Part shown: piece after piece, positions 11,208 to 22,062 of the stretch
Layout: the number at the start of each line of letters is the position of its first letter
Position numbering within the stretch: position 1 is the stretch's first letter
Assembly (NCBI RefSeq): GCF_019320115.1
Contig: NC_089582.1
Span: 118,070,657-118,134,656 of the forward strand
Length of the DNA: 64,000 nucleotides
Direction of reading: 5' to 3'
DNA from: Miscanthus floridulus
Lineage: Eukaryota > Streptophyta > Magnoliopsida > Poales > Poaceae
Notes under the pieces: generated by a model
The model's database searches: none
The model's input: the letters and a program-made list of their open reading frames with translations, nothing else
Told to the model about the DNA's origin: nothing
Translations under genes and position numbers: made by a program

Positions 11208-12960
11208 CCACGTCAGTGATCCGTGGCGCCCCCAAACCTTCCCCTACAACGGACACCGTGCTGACGTCGCCGCCGTGGCCTCGATGGCTAACGCCACCCC
11301 ATCCGCCTTTCTGACCGGTCATCATTCAAATTGGGAGGGCCAGCGGGTGCACAACCACCCTGCGCCCCCTAAAACCCTAGCCTAGAGGCCGTATCGGCCC
11401 TACACGTACCCCCTCTACCCTTCCCCATCGTCCGCTGCTCCACCATGACAGTGGCCTCCCTATAAGAGGGCACCCCTGGTGCCCTAACGCCTCACCCTCG
11501 CCCTGCCACCACTTGGTGGCAACCCACAACCACCATAATGCCCTAGAGGAGGAGTAATGAGAAGGAGGGTGGGAAGGACCGAGCCCACTGAAGTTGCCCA
11601 AGCTCGTTGGAGAAGAAGACGGCGTCTTGATTGTCTTCCTCACCATAGCAGCTCGACACTGCATTGCTACCTCTCACCATGGCCTCGACTCGCCACTGCA
11701 CCACCATCCTACCTACCCTGCCACCACGGTGAGCCCTAGACACCGCTCTCCTGTGCTCGCCTCCATGGACACGCCATGGCTACGCCACTGTGTACATCCC
11801 CTTGGCAGAGCCAAAGGTCGACCTTTTTCTCTTTGTGATGCACCGCGCACGCGCACACATGCACACGAGCCTGGCAAGTTTTGCCTCACCAAGGGACACG
11901 ACATGTGCTAGGTAGAAGGGCAAGGAGACCCCTAGGAGCCGTTGGCCATGTTCCGCCTTGTTGGAGCTACATGCCTCCTATGCTGCCACCGTGTTCTCAC
12001 CGTTCTTGGTCACCTCGAAGATCAAGGAGGGGCCGATGGTGTTCACCATGACGTTACAGACCTAGCCGCCTTGAAATTTGGATGGGTGGCCGCCTCTAGA
12101 CCGGACGTCGCTATCATCGGAGCCCTATTGGAGTTCTGTCGAGCAGACTCCACCGTGAAGAAAGGTCGTTGGTGCTACCCTTGTTAGGTCCCTTGCGACT
12201 CAAATCATAGGGAAAAGGGCCACCTTGAGCCCACACGCCTGCTTCACCAGAGCCATCATGGCCTCCATCACCACTGCCATCCCGGCCAGTGTTGCTGAGC
12301 CACGAGCCATAACATCAACCACATCCGCCTTGCCGAAGCACCAGGGGTGCTCTTGAAGGCCCAAGCTGCCTTGACGAGCACCCAACCATGCGTATGCCAT
12401 GCCACCGCAAGACCGCCAAGCTGCCGCGCCCCCACAGAGACATTGCCGCTTCGACGGAAGCTAAGTAGCCACCTTTGTGACCCCATCATGCCTGCATGGG
12501 TGTAGAAGGACCATAGGAGGATGAAGGAGCACCGCTGAGCCGTCACAGAGCACCATTGGCTGGCCTCACCATCGATGAGCCGTGAGGTGTACGCGCCTAT
12601 CCTATGCACTATGGGTGCACTCAGTGCACCGAGAGTCGAAGGAGGAGGAAGAAGGGTGGGTGCGGTCCACCGTCGACCATACCTGAGGTCCATAGACCCA
12701 CGGCGCCTGGACCTTCATGAGCCACGTGCATAGACCAAGCCTAGTAGGAGCCCGAATATGCCATGCAGCCGCCTGCCTGTGCGACACGTGTCTGGGTTGG
12801 GCCGGCCCATCCTGGACTAACTCGGCCCTTAACCCGGCCCGCCTGAGCCCAGTCCAAGCCTAGACAATGTTGACCATTGACCAGTCAACACTGACCGCTG
12901 ACCGGCCCCACCTGTCAATGACTGGATCCACCTCGCCCAATCACAGCATGCCACGTGTCG
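11208..12960. other. GC-rich block, no recognised gene
   Basis: Several overlapping open frames on both strands (for example 11594-11911 plus, 12268-12693 minus), none longer than about 141 codons and none like a known family. Frequent stops in every frame and a CCACC/GGTGG-rich bias suggest degraded transposon or captured genic sequence. The right end carries repeated TTGACCA/TGACCG words (12865-12910). Confidence 0.4.
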
Positions 12961-14600
12961 GCACCAGATTAACCCAGCCCTTTTTCTTTGTAAGAAAATG
13001 TTTTAAACTTAGAAAATTCATAATAAATTCATCCGACTTCAGAAAAATATGAAACTAGTGCCTAATTTTTTCTAAAAACAAGCTCTACGTCATAGGCTTG
13101 TATTTGAGTGCATTTGAATCTTTTGATTTTCTATTGCTTCTTTGTGATTATCTATAGGAGTCACTTATCACGACTATAAATCTCATTTGACAGACCTAGA
13201 AGAGCCATAGACTAAAGAGTATGATCCTGACTACACTAAGGAGCTTGGAGATGACTTACTAGGTGCCACATCCCACCCAACCTCATAGAATCCTACTAGA
13301 CATGCTATAATGTAAATGCTAGTGCTTTACTATTTTGCAAATGATCTGTGATAGGTTGCTTGGTAGAATTGCTTGTAAGCCTTAACCTTGTCGCAACCTA
13401 TACCCTTGCACACCCGCTGTTAGGCTAGACACTCACTTACTTACTTGCTACTGCTTCTACTATGCATTATATCTGTGATGTGATGCTTGGTGGGGGATTG
13501 TTTGTGAGTGGTTAAGGCACTTGGTGCCGATAATGTGGTAACAACCGAAGAGATCTTGGCGTGCGTCTTGGGTGTGTGGTAAGGGTTGAGTCGATCAGGT
13601 AGGATCTTACGATGAGTCATTGGACGAGTTTCGCTAGGGGGTGCAACCTGGACATCCCCTATGAGAGGTACCTGTGGTGGGTGCATGCGAGATGAGGTGA
13701 TCCTAGGGTGGAGTGTCTTTGTGGGATGAAGCCCTAGGATGGAGGTACCATCGAGGCATGGGGTGTTGGTTATCCCCATGAGAAGTTATCTTGTTTGGTC
13801 CTCCTAAGTACTAGTATGTTAAGAGAACTAGATCATAGGACCCTACGTACACACCACTCGTCCCTGTTTAGGTGGGGGACTGGTGTCCTTTCTTCTCTCC
13901 CCCTGGGTTCTGGTGTTAGATTCTAGCTTTGGCCGATGAGGCAAGGCACGAGAGGGAGTCATCCTTATTGACTAGAGAGTGTGAGAGTGGTGAGATGTGT
14001 GTGATGGGATGGGAGAACGTGTGGATGAGATGGGTTAAAACTTGATGAATTATTATTAAAACTTGACATACTCGCATAGAAAACTACAGCCATAAATAGA
14101 TCTTTTGCTCTACCCTTGCATTTCACTACCACAAAGCAAACACAAAGCATAGGGTGGAAGCCGATGGCCAGTACAAATCATACTGATAATTGTTTGACAA
14201 GTTCTGAGTCTAAGTACGACTATCAGGGAGATGGTTGAGAGGATTAGAGGTCTTGTTCATGCGCTCAAGTTTGGTTCATGAAGATGGAGTCGACGCCCGC
14301 TGCCATTCTACTTGATGTTGTTCTAACTGCTGCATGCTTTGAGTGATTTCACCAAGTGGTGATGTAATAATGAGTAAACCTTGCTATTTGTACTCTCTTT
14401 AAAATAGGTATTCGATGTATGTCTGTGATATCGACTGTTATTGGATAATGTGGTGGAATGATCGCTTGAGACTATCACGTTATACTTCGTATCTATGGAT
14501 TTTGCTTCATGGAAATCAAGATTGTTTCAGCGAGGCAGGCGGCATCAACACTGATCTTAATGAAAGATAAGGAAGGCCATGACGGTATAAGGTAGGAGTG
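12961..14600 (+). repeat. Probable Ty3/gypsy LTR-derived sequence
   Basis: Non-coding, G/T-rich and long, with the character of the multi-kilobase LTRs of the grass Tekay/RIRE3-like gypsy groups (for example GGTGATGTAATAATGAGTAA near 14355). No gag, pol or partner LTR was found, and termini could not be fixed. The call rests on resemblance of sequence texture and should be treated as tentative. Confidence 0.3.
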
Positions 14601-15029
14601 GCCATAGTGGATGAGGACAGTGATGACGAGCACCCTAGCGGGACAAGCGACAATGCATCAGGCCCCGCGTGTCATGCTGGGAGGACCCACCTGCCCGCTT
14701 TGTCTCCCTGCGCTGAGCACCGCCAGGCTGGCCTGTGCATTAGTTCTCACAGCAACCGCATCCACAACTGGACCCCTGAACAACAATCATGCTGGATTCT
14801 GCCACAAAATTAGCCATCTATCCCATCGATCAATGACAAGCATGGCGTCCGTCATGGTGGCATAGGCATATTGTCCCGACAGGGCAGCCATGAGCACGAT
14901 CGTCGCATTCCACAGCCATGTGTCCCCTTTACACACGCTCTCGCTCGCCTTCTCCTACATTGACGGCGCCAAATGGTACCACCACGCCTCCACATGCTGC
15001 TTCACCACTAACAAGATCCTAACATAGGG
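14601..15029. other. Unassigned interval
   Basis: Short overlapping frames of 71-84 codons on the plus strand; no domain is recognised and no terminal repeats are seen. Confidence 0.3.
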
Positions 15030-17110
15030 GTATGTTAAACTCCCGACACAAGAAGTTCCTGACCAAAGGATCCCTCGACCAATCATTTAGGATCACCTAG
15101 GGGCTCAGGGGCTACATCCCTCAAGTGCACTCGCATGGACCTTCCATCTAAGGACTGGGTCGAGCCTGAGCACGCCCTCTGCCTCTGCTCGAGGCTTGGG
15201 GGCTCACCCGAGCCTCAAGCTCCCGATCGATAGGAGCTAGGCCCAATACTTGGCTCCCGGCCTTTAGCACTAGCCAAGGACTAGGCTAGAGTCAAGTGCC
15301 CTAAGCCTCCATGGCTCAGGGGATCCCTAGTGCTGTCCAGCGGGCACGACGCTGTCAACCACTCCTCTGATAGGGTCATGCATGGGGCATGACACAAGGG
15401 GACAAACCCCTCTGCTAGCTTTAGGTGCTCGAGGGCTCCTAGGCCCGCTTGTTAGCCCCTCGAGCCAATTGCCTTTGCCACCAAGGAAGCCTCCAGAAGG
15501 TGCCTCTGGTGGAGGCCGGTCCAAGCTGACAGAGCCTAACACTCACCGTGTCAGAACAGAGCAGCTAGACGACGCCCAGGGCTTCTTCGGCTCTAAGACA
15601 ATGCCAAGGTCCACTACTACAAAAAAACTTAACCGAGGAGGGCAAAAATGATTAATCGAGGCAGGCATCCCATCTGCCTCCGCGCAAAGCTCACAGTAAA
15701 TCTAGCCTTAAATGTGGCGGTTGGTCGCCCACCTCAGTAAATCAAATAAAAACAAAAACAATCAAAACCCATGGACCATCCACGGGCCGCCGCCGCTGTT
15801 GCTCACTAGAGGAGGAGCGCCACCCTCCTCGCCCACCGAATCTGCCTCCCTACCATCGGATTTGTCCTCATCAACAGTGGATCCGCTATTGGGAAGTGCA
15901 CCGAGCCTATATCCACTATCGAGGGTAGGCCCACCATAGATCCGATCGCCCTCCACCGGATCCAGCCATGGGACGGTGGTGGAGGTGCTTCAGGGTGAGG
16001 AAGGGGCCGCTTGCCATGCCTTCATTGTTGAAGGAGGGGCCATGCACCCCACGCCATGCCATCGCTGGAGGAGGTGTCGTGCCCACCGTGCCACACTATC
16101 GCCAGAGGAGGGGTCGCACCCCCCGTGTCGCGCAGCCGCCAGAAGGGGCCACACCCTAGGCTCTGGAAAGGGAGAGGGAGAGAGAGAGAGAGGGAGGCCA
16201 GAGTGGAGAGAGAGAGAGAGGCCAGAGCGAATAGAGGCGCGCTTGGCCTCGGTCTCGAGAAGGGAGAGGCGGCTCGGTGGGAGAGGGAGGCGCATGGTGA
16301 GATAGAGAGAGTGAGGAAGGAGCCAAGAAACCCTAAAGGTTTTGTATTTATACTTGAATACGTTATCGAGCCTCGCCTAGGCCTATTTGGGCCTTGGCAT
16401 ATTAATCGAGGTGAGCCTTATAAGTGGCCCGCCTCCAAAAATGGGGGTATTATTGGAGGCGGACCACTTATGAGGCCTGCTAACATTAACTGATTTTTGG
16501 AGGTGGTTATTTTTTTAATCGACTGCATAAATCTATTTTACGAGGTGGTTGATTATGACCGCCTCGGTTAATAAAAATGACTGTCTTGGTTAATCCCAGG
16601 CATTATACTGAGGCAGTTCAAATGCCCATCTGCCTCCGAGCCCCTTTGCCAAAAGCCTCGGTTAAGTTTTATTGTAGTAGTGGTCCATCTGCGCCACTAC
16701 AAGACCTTTCTGGACTTTGGCGCATATAGATGGCTAGACCCCTCAAACGGCCATGTACCCAACCTACCTCGATATATAAGGGGAGGTCGGATCCTATAGA
16801 GGGGGAGGATGATTCAGAATAGATCATTCTAGTCCTCATCGAAAAACTCGAGCTCTGCACTAAGAGCAGAGCCACCCTGAGAGGAGTACTGAGAGCTCCT
16901 CCACCCTTTCCATCGTCTTCCTCCTCTCCGACAAGGAGAAGTGCTCACCATCGATGAGCCAAGGATCAGCACCGAGCGATCCCTTGCCAAATCTCTCTCT
17001 TACACTCTATTGTAACCCCCCCGATTTGGATGCTGTTGAATACAAAGATCCTCAACCTACTGGACGTAGGCCCCCGATAGCCTGAACTAGGATAAACCTC
17101 TGTGTCCCTC
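15030..17110 (+). repeat. LTR-like sequence of a Tat-type gypsy element, split by CACTA
   Basis: After removing the CACTA insertion (15612-16682) about 1.0 kb remains. It has a TATA box at 16773-16779 (TATATAA), a downstream stretch ending in TGTAACCCCCC, and ACTGGACGTAGG-type sequence that resembles the R-U5 part of the Tat LTR at 21840-21870. No primer site or coding region was identified next to it, so it may be a solo or truncated LTR. Edges are approximate. Confidence 0.45.
15612..16682. mobile_element. Non-autonomous CACTA (En/Spm) transposon, 1071 bp
   Basis: Begins CACTACTACAAAAAAAC and ends TTTTATTGTAGTAGTG, the inverted CACTA termini. It is flanked by a perfect 3-bp duplication GTC (15609-15611 and 16683-16685). 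Subterminal motifs recur in both orientations at the two ends (CGAGGCAGG, CATCTGCCTCCG, CCTCGGTTAA), as expected of transposase binding sites. No transposase is encoded. The inside holds a GAGA-rich tract (16170-16230) and open frames near 15970-16490 that match nothing I recognise; they may be captured sequence. Movement would depend on an autonomous CACTA elsewhere. Confidence 0.9.
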
Positions 17111-17695
17111 ACGTGATCTTTGATTTCTTCCATGTACTTCAATCCACTCGAGCCACCAGAGACATCACACTCAGTGACATCCAATGAACAACAATGCTTG
17201 CCACAGTTTCGACCCCGCGAGAACCACCAAAACCACCGTGTCAACTACCGCCGAGCTCATCGATCTAGATGGGCCCAAGACCACCATGGCCACGTAGGAT
17301 GCTGCCAAGCTGCTCCGGAAATGCTAGGCTTGGAAGTCCAAGAAGCTTGTTGCCGCTAAGGAGGAGGACAAGATGGACGATAAGCTGGTGGCAGCAATAG
17401 AGGACAAGGCCTAAAGGAAGAAGAAGGAGGCGGCGGTCGGCGTCAAGGAGAGCACCCGAGCATTGGTGGCCAACATCAACAACGTGATCGTCAACCTTGT
17501 CGGCGCCCGAGCAAGAGAGTTATTTCACGTGTGCGTGCTGACTGGCCTCCATGGTGGCAAGAGGGTGTAGTGTGCCACATGCACAAAAATGACAAATGTT
17601 TTAGTAAAACTTTTTCTCATGGAAATTCTGTATTTGGTTAGGTGGGGTTCTTAATAAAGCCAAAATGTTAAACTCCCCCATGAACGGTGTTGTCA
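17111..17695 (+). pseudogene. Unrecognised coding-like remnant
   Basis: One plus-strand frame reads through a Thr-rich stretch, IDLDGPKTT, then a Lys/Ala/Asp-rich segment (KLVAAKEEDKMDDKLVAA). It is interrupted by stops near 17296, 17325 and 17413. Composition is that of a former protein, but I cannot name the family. It follows directly on the LTR-like block, so it could be the start of that element's internal region. Confidence 0.3.
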
Positions 17696-17809
17696 TCTGT
17701 TTCCCTACCTAGTCAGGCCTCGCATTGCTTCTCCGAGCCGCCGCTCTGCTGAGTTGTCCACTCGTCTTCACTCTCTGTCTGCTCCTCATCGCGCCATCGT
17801 GGAGCCCGC

Positions 17810-17993
17810 TCGCACTGCTCCATAAGGGCTTCTCAGGAGGAGCTGGGGCCATTTTGGAGGATGACTCCTCCAAAACGGCGCCGCTCCTTTTTTCACTTAA
17901 AAACAGCTCCAAACGGCTTCTCCTATTAAACTGTTTGGTAGGGATCTGCTACATGAGCTGTAGCTGGGGATGAGCCCTACCAAACAGGGCCTA
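17810..17993. mobile_element. MITE-like fragment, one clear end
   Basis: The right end reads CTACCAAACAGGGCCT; its reverse complement, AGGCCCTGTTTGGTAG, is a common grass MITE terminus. No clear matching left terminus or duplication was found, so the left edge is a guess. Confidence 0.35.
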
Positions 17994-18641
17994 AAAATAC
18001 CCCCACTAACGATGCCAAAGACGTAGGAAGAGGATCAATTGTAAGGGTAAAACTGATATTAGCATGATTCCACCCATCTATTAGCTATCGTAAGGGCAAA
18101 ACACATGTTGTGCAATAAGGTGGAATGGCTTGGGTAATTCTTCAGTTCTATTCTTCAGTGTGTTTGCTTAATGCATTGGTTGTCTTTGAGAAGAAGATTG
18201 TTTTTTTTCCTATGCATGTACTGCAAAAGGCTCTTGTTAGATGAGACCATCAATGTGTGGTCCTTGCTGATTTAGTGTACTTATATGGAAGGACAAATAT
18301 GCTTTACTTTTTTTTTGTTCTTGCAAATTATTCAATTTAATTAGTTCAGCTAGATAGGATACAACGATAACCATTTGAATAGTAGTGCATAGGATGTTTT
18401 GAACTCTATTAGTAATGTTTATCCATCCATTCTTGATTAAATTCGTTTTGATTGGAGTTTATAGTTCTTTTCGTATTCAAGCCATAGCATCTTATACTAG
18501 TTGGTTGAACTAAATTTATCTGTATTTAGAATCATTCCTGCATATGCTAAATACGACCTTCCTAGGGCTCTTTTTCATAGAGGTACTTAATGTCGCATGC
18601 TAATAGTTACAGCTAGAAGCCTGAGATGATAGTTGATACTA
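17994..18641. other. AT-rich intergenic sequence
   Basis: No open frame worth reporting, no terminal repeats and no known element recognised. Confidence 0.4.
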
Positions 18642-19683
18642 AGACTATCTGCAACCGAACGTACCCAAATCGAAGACCCATTCGATATTTTGAGTCATGC
18701 ATAGTGAAAAGGTCCCGAACCCAAACCTCACGTTCTCCAACAGCCTAAACAAAAACAGCGACGCAAAAGAAGTGTCGGCGTTGTTGACGAGGATGCCCAC
18801 GTCGTGGCCCTCCACGGCGGCCGCCACCCCACGCCGCGTGTCATCCCCGGTGACGGCGAGGTCGAACGCCACGCTCCGCACGGTAGATCGGAGAAAGCAG
18901 AGTAGAGGAGGAGGGTAGAAGGGAAGAGGCAGACCGGAGGGGAAGGGATGGAGCAGGGCAGAGCACGACGACGGCGGCAACCTCGATGCTCGGCTCCGGT
19001 GGTGCTTTGATGCGGTGGAGGTGCTCCGGCTGCACCGGTGCTGGATCCACCGCTAGCCACCGAGAACCGCAGGAGGAAAAGGAAGATAGGGCGCTGCTCC
19101 TGTAGGGTCACCGGATCCTCCCTGCACCGCCAGGATCTGGCTCGCCGCCTCCTAGAGGACCTCGGCCAGGCCGGATCTAATGGAGAATAGTGTTGCCACC
19201 AGATCTGAGGGACGAGCGCCGCCGCAGCCATGCTTCGAGCGGATCCCATGCGCCGCTATCATCGTGAGGCCGCCCCTACACCTGCGCCCGTCAAGGATGC
19301 ACCACCGCCACCGGGAGCGTCCCCGCGTGTGGTCGTTGCAGGATCCACCGCCGGGAGTGCACGTGAGAGCTTGAGCTCGAGTTCCCCGACAGCGGCAGTG
19401 GACCAAGGCTACGCCGGCTCAGCTTGTGCTGCGCGGCGAGCAGCGGCCCGAGGTGGTGCTCCCAGGCGGGCGAGAGGGAAGCGAAGCTCGGCCATTCCTT
19501 TCCACGGGCAAGCTCCAGAGATTTGCGTAGCGAGGAGAGAGGGGACGCTTTTTTGCGTTGCCTTTGGGCCGATAGCCAAAATGCGTCGTGTGAATGGGTT
19601 ACCCATTGGAGCCGATATAAGATTGGCAAAGACACTGTGCAAGACTCATTTTTGGGTTTGGGTAGTATCGTCGGAGTCAGTCT
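18642..19683. mobile_element. Pack-MULE-like element carrying gene fragments
   Basis: The left end (AGACTATCTGCAACCGAACG) and the reverse complement of the right end (AGACTGACTCCGACGATACT) align over about 55-75 bp, sharing TACCCAAA, TGAGTC, and GCA(T/C)AGTG. They thus form long imperfect terminal inverted repeats. The GC-rich middle holds a dehydrogenase gene fragment and other gene-like sequence, as in Pack-MULEs. I did not find a matching 9-bp target duplication, and a MITE sits directly at the right end, so class and edges are inferred. Confidence 0.5.
18730..18980 (-). pseudogene. Fragment of a short-chain dehydrogenase (very-long-chain 3-oxoacyl-CoA reductase-like)
   Basis: The minus-strand translation contains VAFDLAVTGDDTRRGVAAAV, then VGILVNNADTSF. 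NNA(G/D) is the NNAG block that stabilises the Rossmann fold in short-chain dehydrogenases. The DVG(L/I)LVNN context resembles plant 3-oxoacyl-CoA reductases of fatty-acid elongation. The N-terminal TGxxxGIG cofactor motif and the YxxxK active site are absent, so only a middle piece of about 50 residues is kept. It lies inside the Pack-MULE-like element, so capture and truncation is the likely origin. Assignment to the reductase subfamily is tentative. Confidence 0.5.
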
Positions 19684-19685
19684 AA

Positions 19686-20046
19686 GGGCTTCTCCAGTGG
19701 TCATCTAAAACCGACCCATCATCCTTGCTGGATCTTCGTGAGTCGACTCGAGAAAGCCGACTCAAGCAGGAGAGAGAAAAAATCGACTCAACATGCAGGG
19801 TCGACCCGTCGCTGTTAAAATATCCGTGTACAACACAAGTGGTCCACTTCGCATGAGAGAAAACAATTTTGGTTGTGGGTCCTATAATTACATGCACGAC
19901 GGATTAGAGGCTGCAGTAACTGACCGTTCATTTTTTCTATATTTTATGTGGGCCCCACAGTACAATTTTGCAAGCAATCGACTCGGTCTCTACGATGAGG
20001 TGGCACTCTCTCTCCACAATGAGTCGACCCACCACTACAGGTGCCC
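19686..20046. mobile_element. Tourist-like (PIF/Harbinger) MITE, 361 bp
   Basis: Flanked by TAA (19683-19685) and TAA (20047-20049). Ends are GGGCTTCTCCAGTGGT and the inverse of GGGCACCTGTAGTGGT. Repeated CGACTC/GAGTCGA words occur inside both ends. No coding capacity. The 3-bp TWA duplication points to a PIF/Harbinger source. Confidence 0.7.
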
Positions 20047-20049
20047 TAA

Positions 20050-20529
20050 AGACAAGGAAGTAGAGCCCAAAGTTATCTTTCTCCGTATTGCTTCAGGTGC
20101 TCTTTAAAATGTGCTTCCAAAAGATGTTTTCTATTATTAGTGTTTAGAAACTAATTGTCACATCTATATAATGCCATTTCGCCTGTTGTATGTTGATGGA
20201 TGCCATATGGTAATCCTACTCAAAAAGAGATCATGAGAATTCTGCTAAAAAAGATAAACACGTTGCCATGTTCAATAAGTAATGATTTTGAGAAGCTCCA
20301 TACTTTAAACGAACTAAGTGATATGATTAGAAATTCTGATAGTTCTTGTTAATAGTTCTTGTCAAATGATGTAATTTTTTTCATCAAAAAATGATGTAAT
20401 TTCCACTAGATGGTTTCCCCTTGAAGCCACTATAATAACTTAGGGTGCAAGTGAAACTTGTACTATGTGCCACGCAATAAAATTATTGGTTTTTTTCCCT
20501 AAAGTCCAAAGTAGATTTTTGTGATGATT
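20050..20529. other. AT-rich sequence, former insertion target
   Basis: No gene seen. This is the left flank of the 18-kb retrotransposon; the flank continues at 38838. Confidence 0.5.
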
Positions 20530-20534
20530 ATGTT

Positions 20535-21542
20535 TGTCAGGTTCATAAACCCGAGGTCCCTCGGGGACCGGCTTCCACGCCAGGGCTCGGCCCAAGAAAA
20601 CAGCCTTTCTTTCTTTTAGACTGGGCCAAAAGTCTAAAACCAACAGACCGGAGCACTCGCTTCTGACCTAGGCCACCTTTGGCCCATCTCTCCGATCGGA
20701 GCACTAGCTCAGGCTCAGGCCAGCTCTAAACGGCCTCTCCGATCGGAGCGCTAGCGTTAGGCCCCGGCTACCTCCGCACGGCCTCCACTCGGAAAGCCTC
20801 ACCCGAGGACCGCCTCCGACTCTGACCCTGTGTCTCCGACCAGGATTCATAGAAAAACACCACCATCACTATTCTCCGACTGGCGCGCCAGAACTGACTA
20901 GGGACCATCCGACCGGGGACGCCTGCTCAAAAAGAACCAGAAGGCGTGCGGAGAAAGGCAAGCCATAGCTCACAAAGTCAACACCACTATACCAGGGACC
21001 ATACCCTACACGAAGCAGTGCTCTATAGCCACCCTGACACAAAGTATTGTAGGGGCCGCTAGAAACTCCCATATGGTAAGCCCCCCACATGTCTCTGGAC
21101 ATCGATCGCGGTATGAGCTTTAGGATTTGCCATACCGGGTGAACATAGCACGGCTCCTCACATGCCACTAGGCATCAAGAAGTATCTTGCAGGTACCGGC
21201 GTCATTATTCCTGAAGAAGATAGCTCGACCTCCCATGCACATCCAACATTCTACAGCGACATCGATAGTATTGGGGGGCTTCAACCATTATCCAATTTTC
21301 ATCACCGTAGGCAGCAAGACTTATAAATATCTATACTCTCCCCCTCTCACCTGTAAGAGCCATCTCCTTCATCTATAAAAGGGGATGCGCTCCCTCCAAC
21401 CAGGGGGGATCGACTTCTTCAAGCCTAGACTCACTAGATCGACATCAACACTCCCAACCGCAAGACCACTAAGTTTTGACCACGACCCTTCTAGTCGGAG
21501 CCGACCGAACCTCTTGTACACCCCCTTCTTCCTCCCTCTCGT
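20535..21542 (+). repeat. 5' LTR of the gag-only element, first part
   Basis: About 1.0 kb, near-identical in order to 37642-38645 (shared GGGGACCGGCTTCCACGCC, CTCCCATATGGTAAGCC and ATCGATAGTATTGGGGGGCT words). Ends at CCTCCCTCTCGT, where the inner element begins. Confidence 0.88.
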
Positions 21543-22015
21543 TGTGGGGGTATTAACCCCTATACCCTTACGGCTAAGCTTGGGCTGGCCCGGATCGATG
21601 GGTTCAGTCCACCCGAAAGACGACGTGCGGCCCAGTTAACCTGATCGGAGTCCCGCACAAGGAATCAAGATGGATTTGGCGACCAAGCAGGATCCTGGTC
21701 GGTTAGAATAGGAATCCTTATCTGGTCACATATGGCAATTGTAACTGACTAGGATTAGTTTCCAGATCTGTAACCCTGCCCCCCGGACTATATAAGGCGG
21801 GCAGGGGACCCCTCTAAAAAACATCTCTCATTGACATACAGCAATACAAATCAGACGCAGGACGTAGGTATTACGCCTTCTTGGCGGCCGAACCTGGATA
21901 AAACCTCGTGTCTGTCTTGCGTCACCGTCTTGTTTGGGGCTTGCGCATCTGTCTGCCGATAATCTACTACCTTGGGCATACCCCTAGGTAGACTGCCGAC
22001 CATATTTCGTCGACA
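21543..22015 (+). repeat. 5' LTR of the inner Tat element
   Basis: Starts TGTGGGGGTATTAACCCC and ends TTTCGTCGACA. It has a TATA box at 21788-21794 (TATATAA), followed by CTCATTGACATACAGCAATA. The U5 part contains GACGCAGGACGTAGG, also seen in related form in the LTR-like block near 17060. Confidence 0.85.
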
Positions 22016-22016
22016 G

Positions 22017-22034
22017 TGGCGCGCCAGGTAGGGG
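22017..22034 (+). promoter_or_regulatory. Primer binding site of the inner Tat element
   Basis: TGGCGCGCCAGGTAGGGG lies one base after the LTR end, the sequence expected for Tat-lineage elements. I do not assign the tRNA. Confidence 0.8.
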
Positions 22035-22062
22035 TGTGCGTACTGCTCTCCAAGCAAACAAG

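Noticed and set aside
15033..17690. Direct repeat TGTTAAACTCCC at about 15033 and 17665 as ends of one element
   Set aside because: Only about 12 bases agree and flanks differ, so chance or unrelated similarity is more likely.
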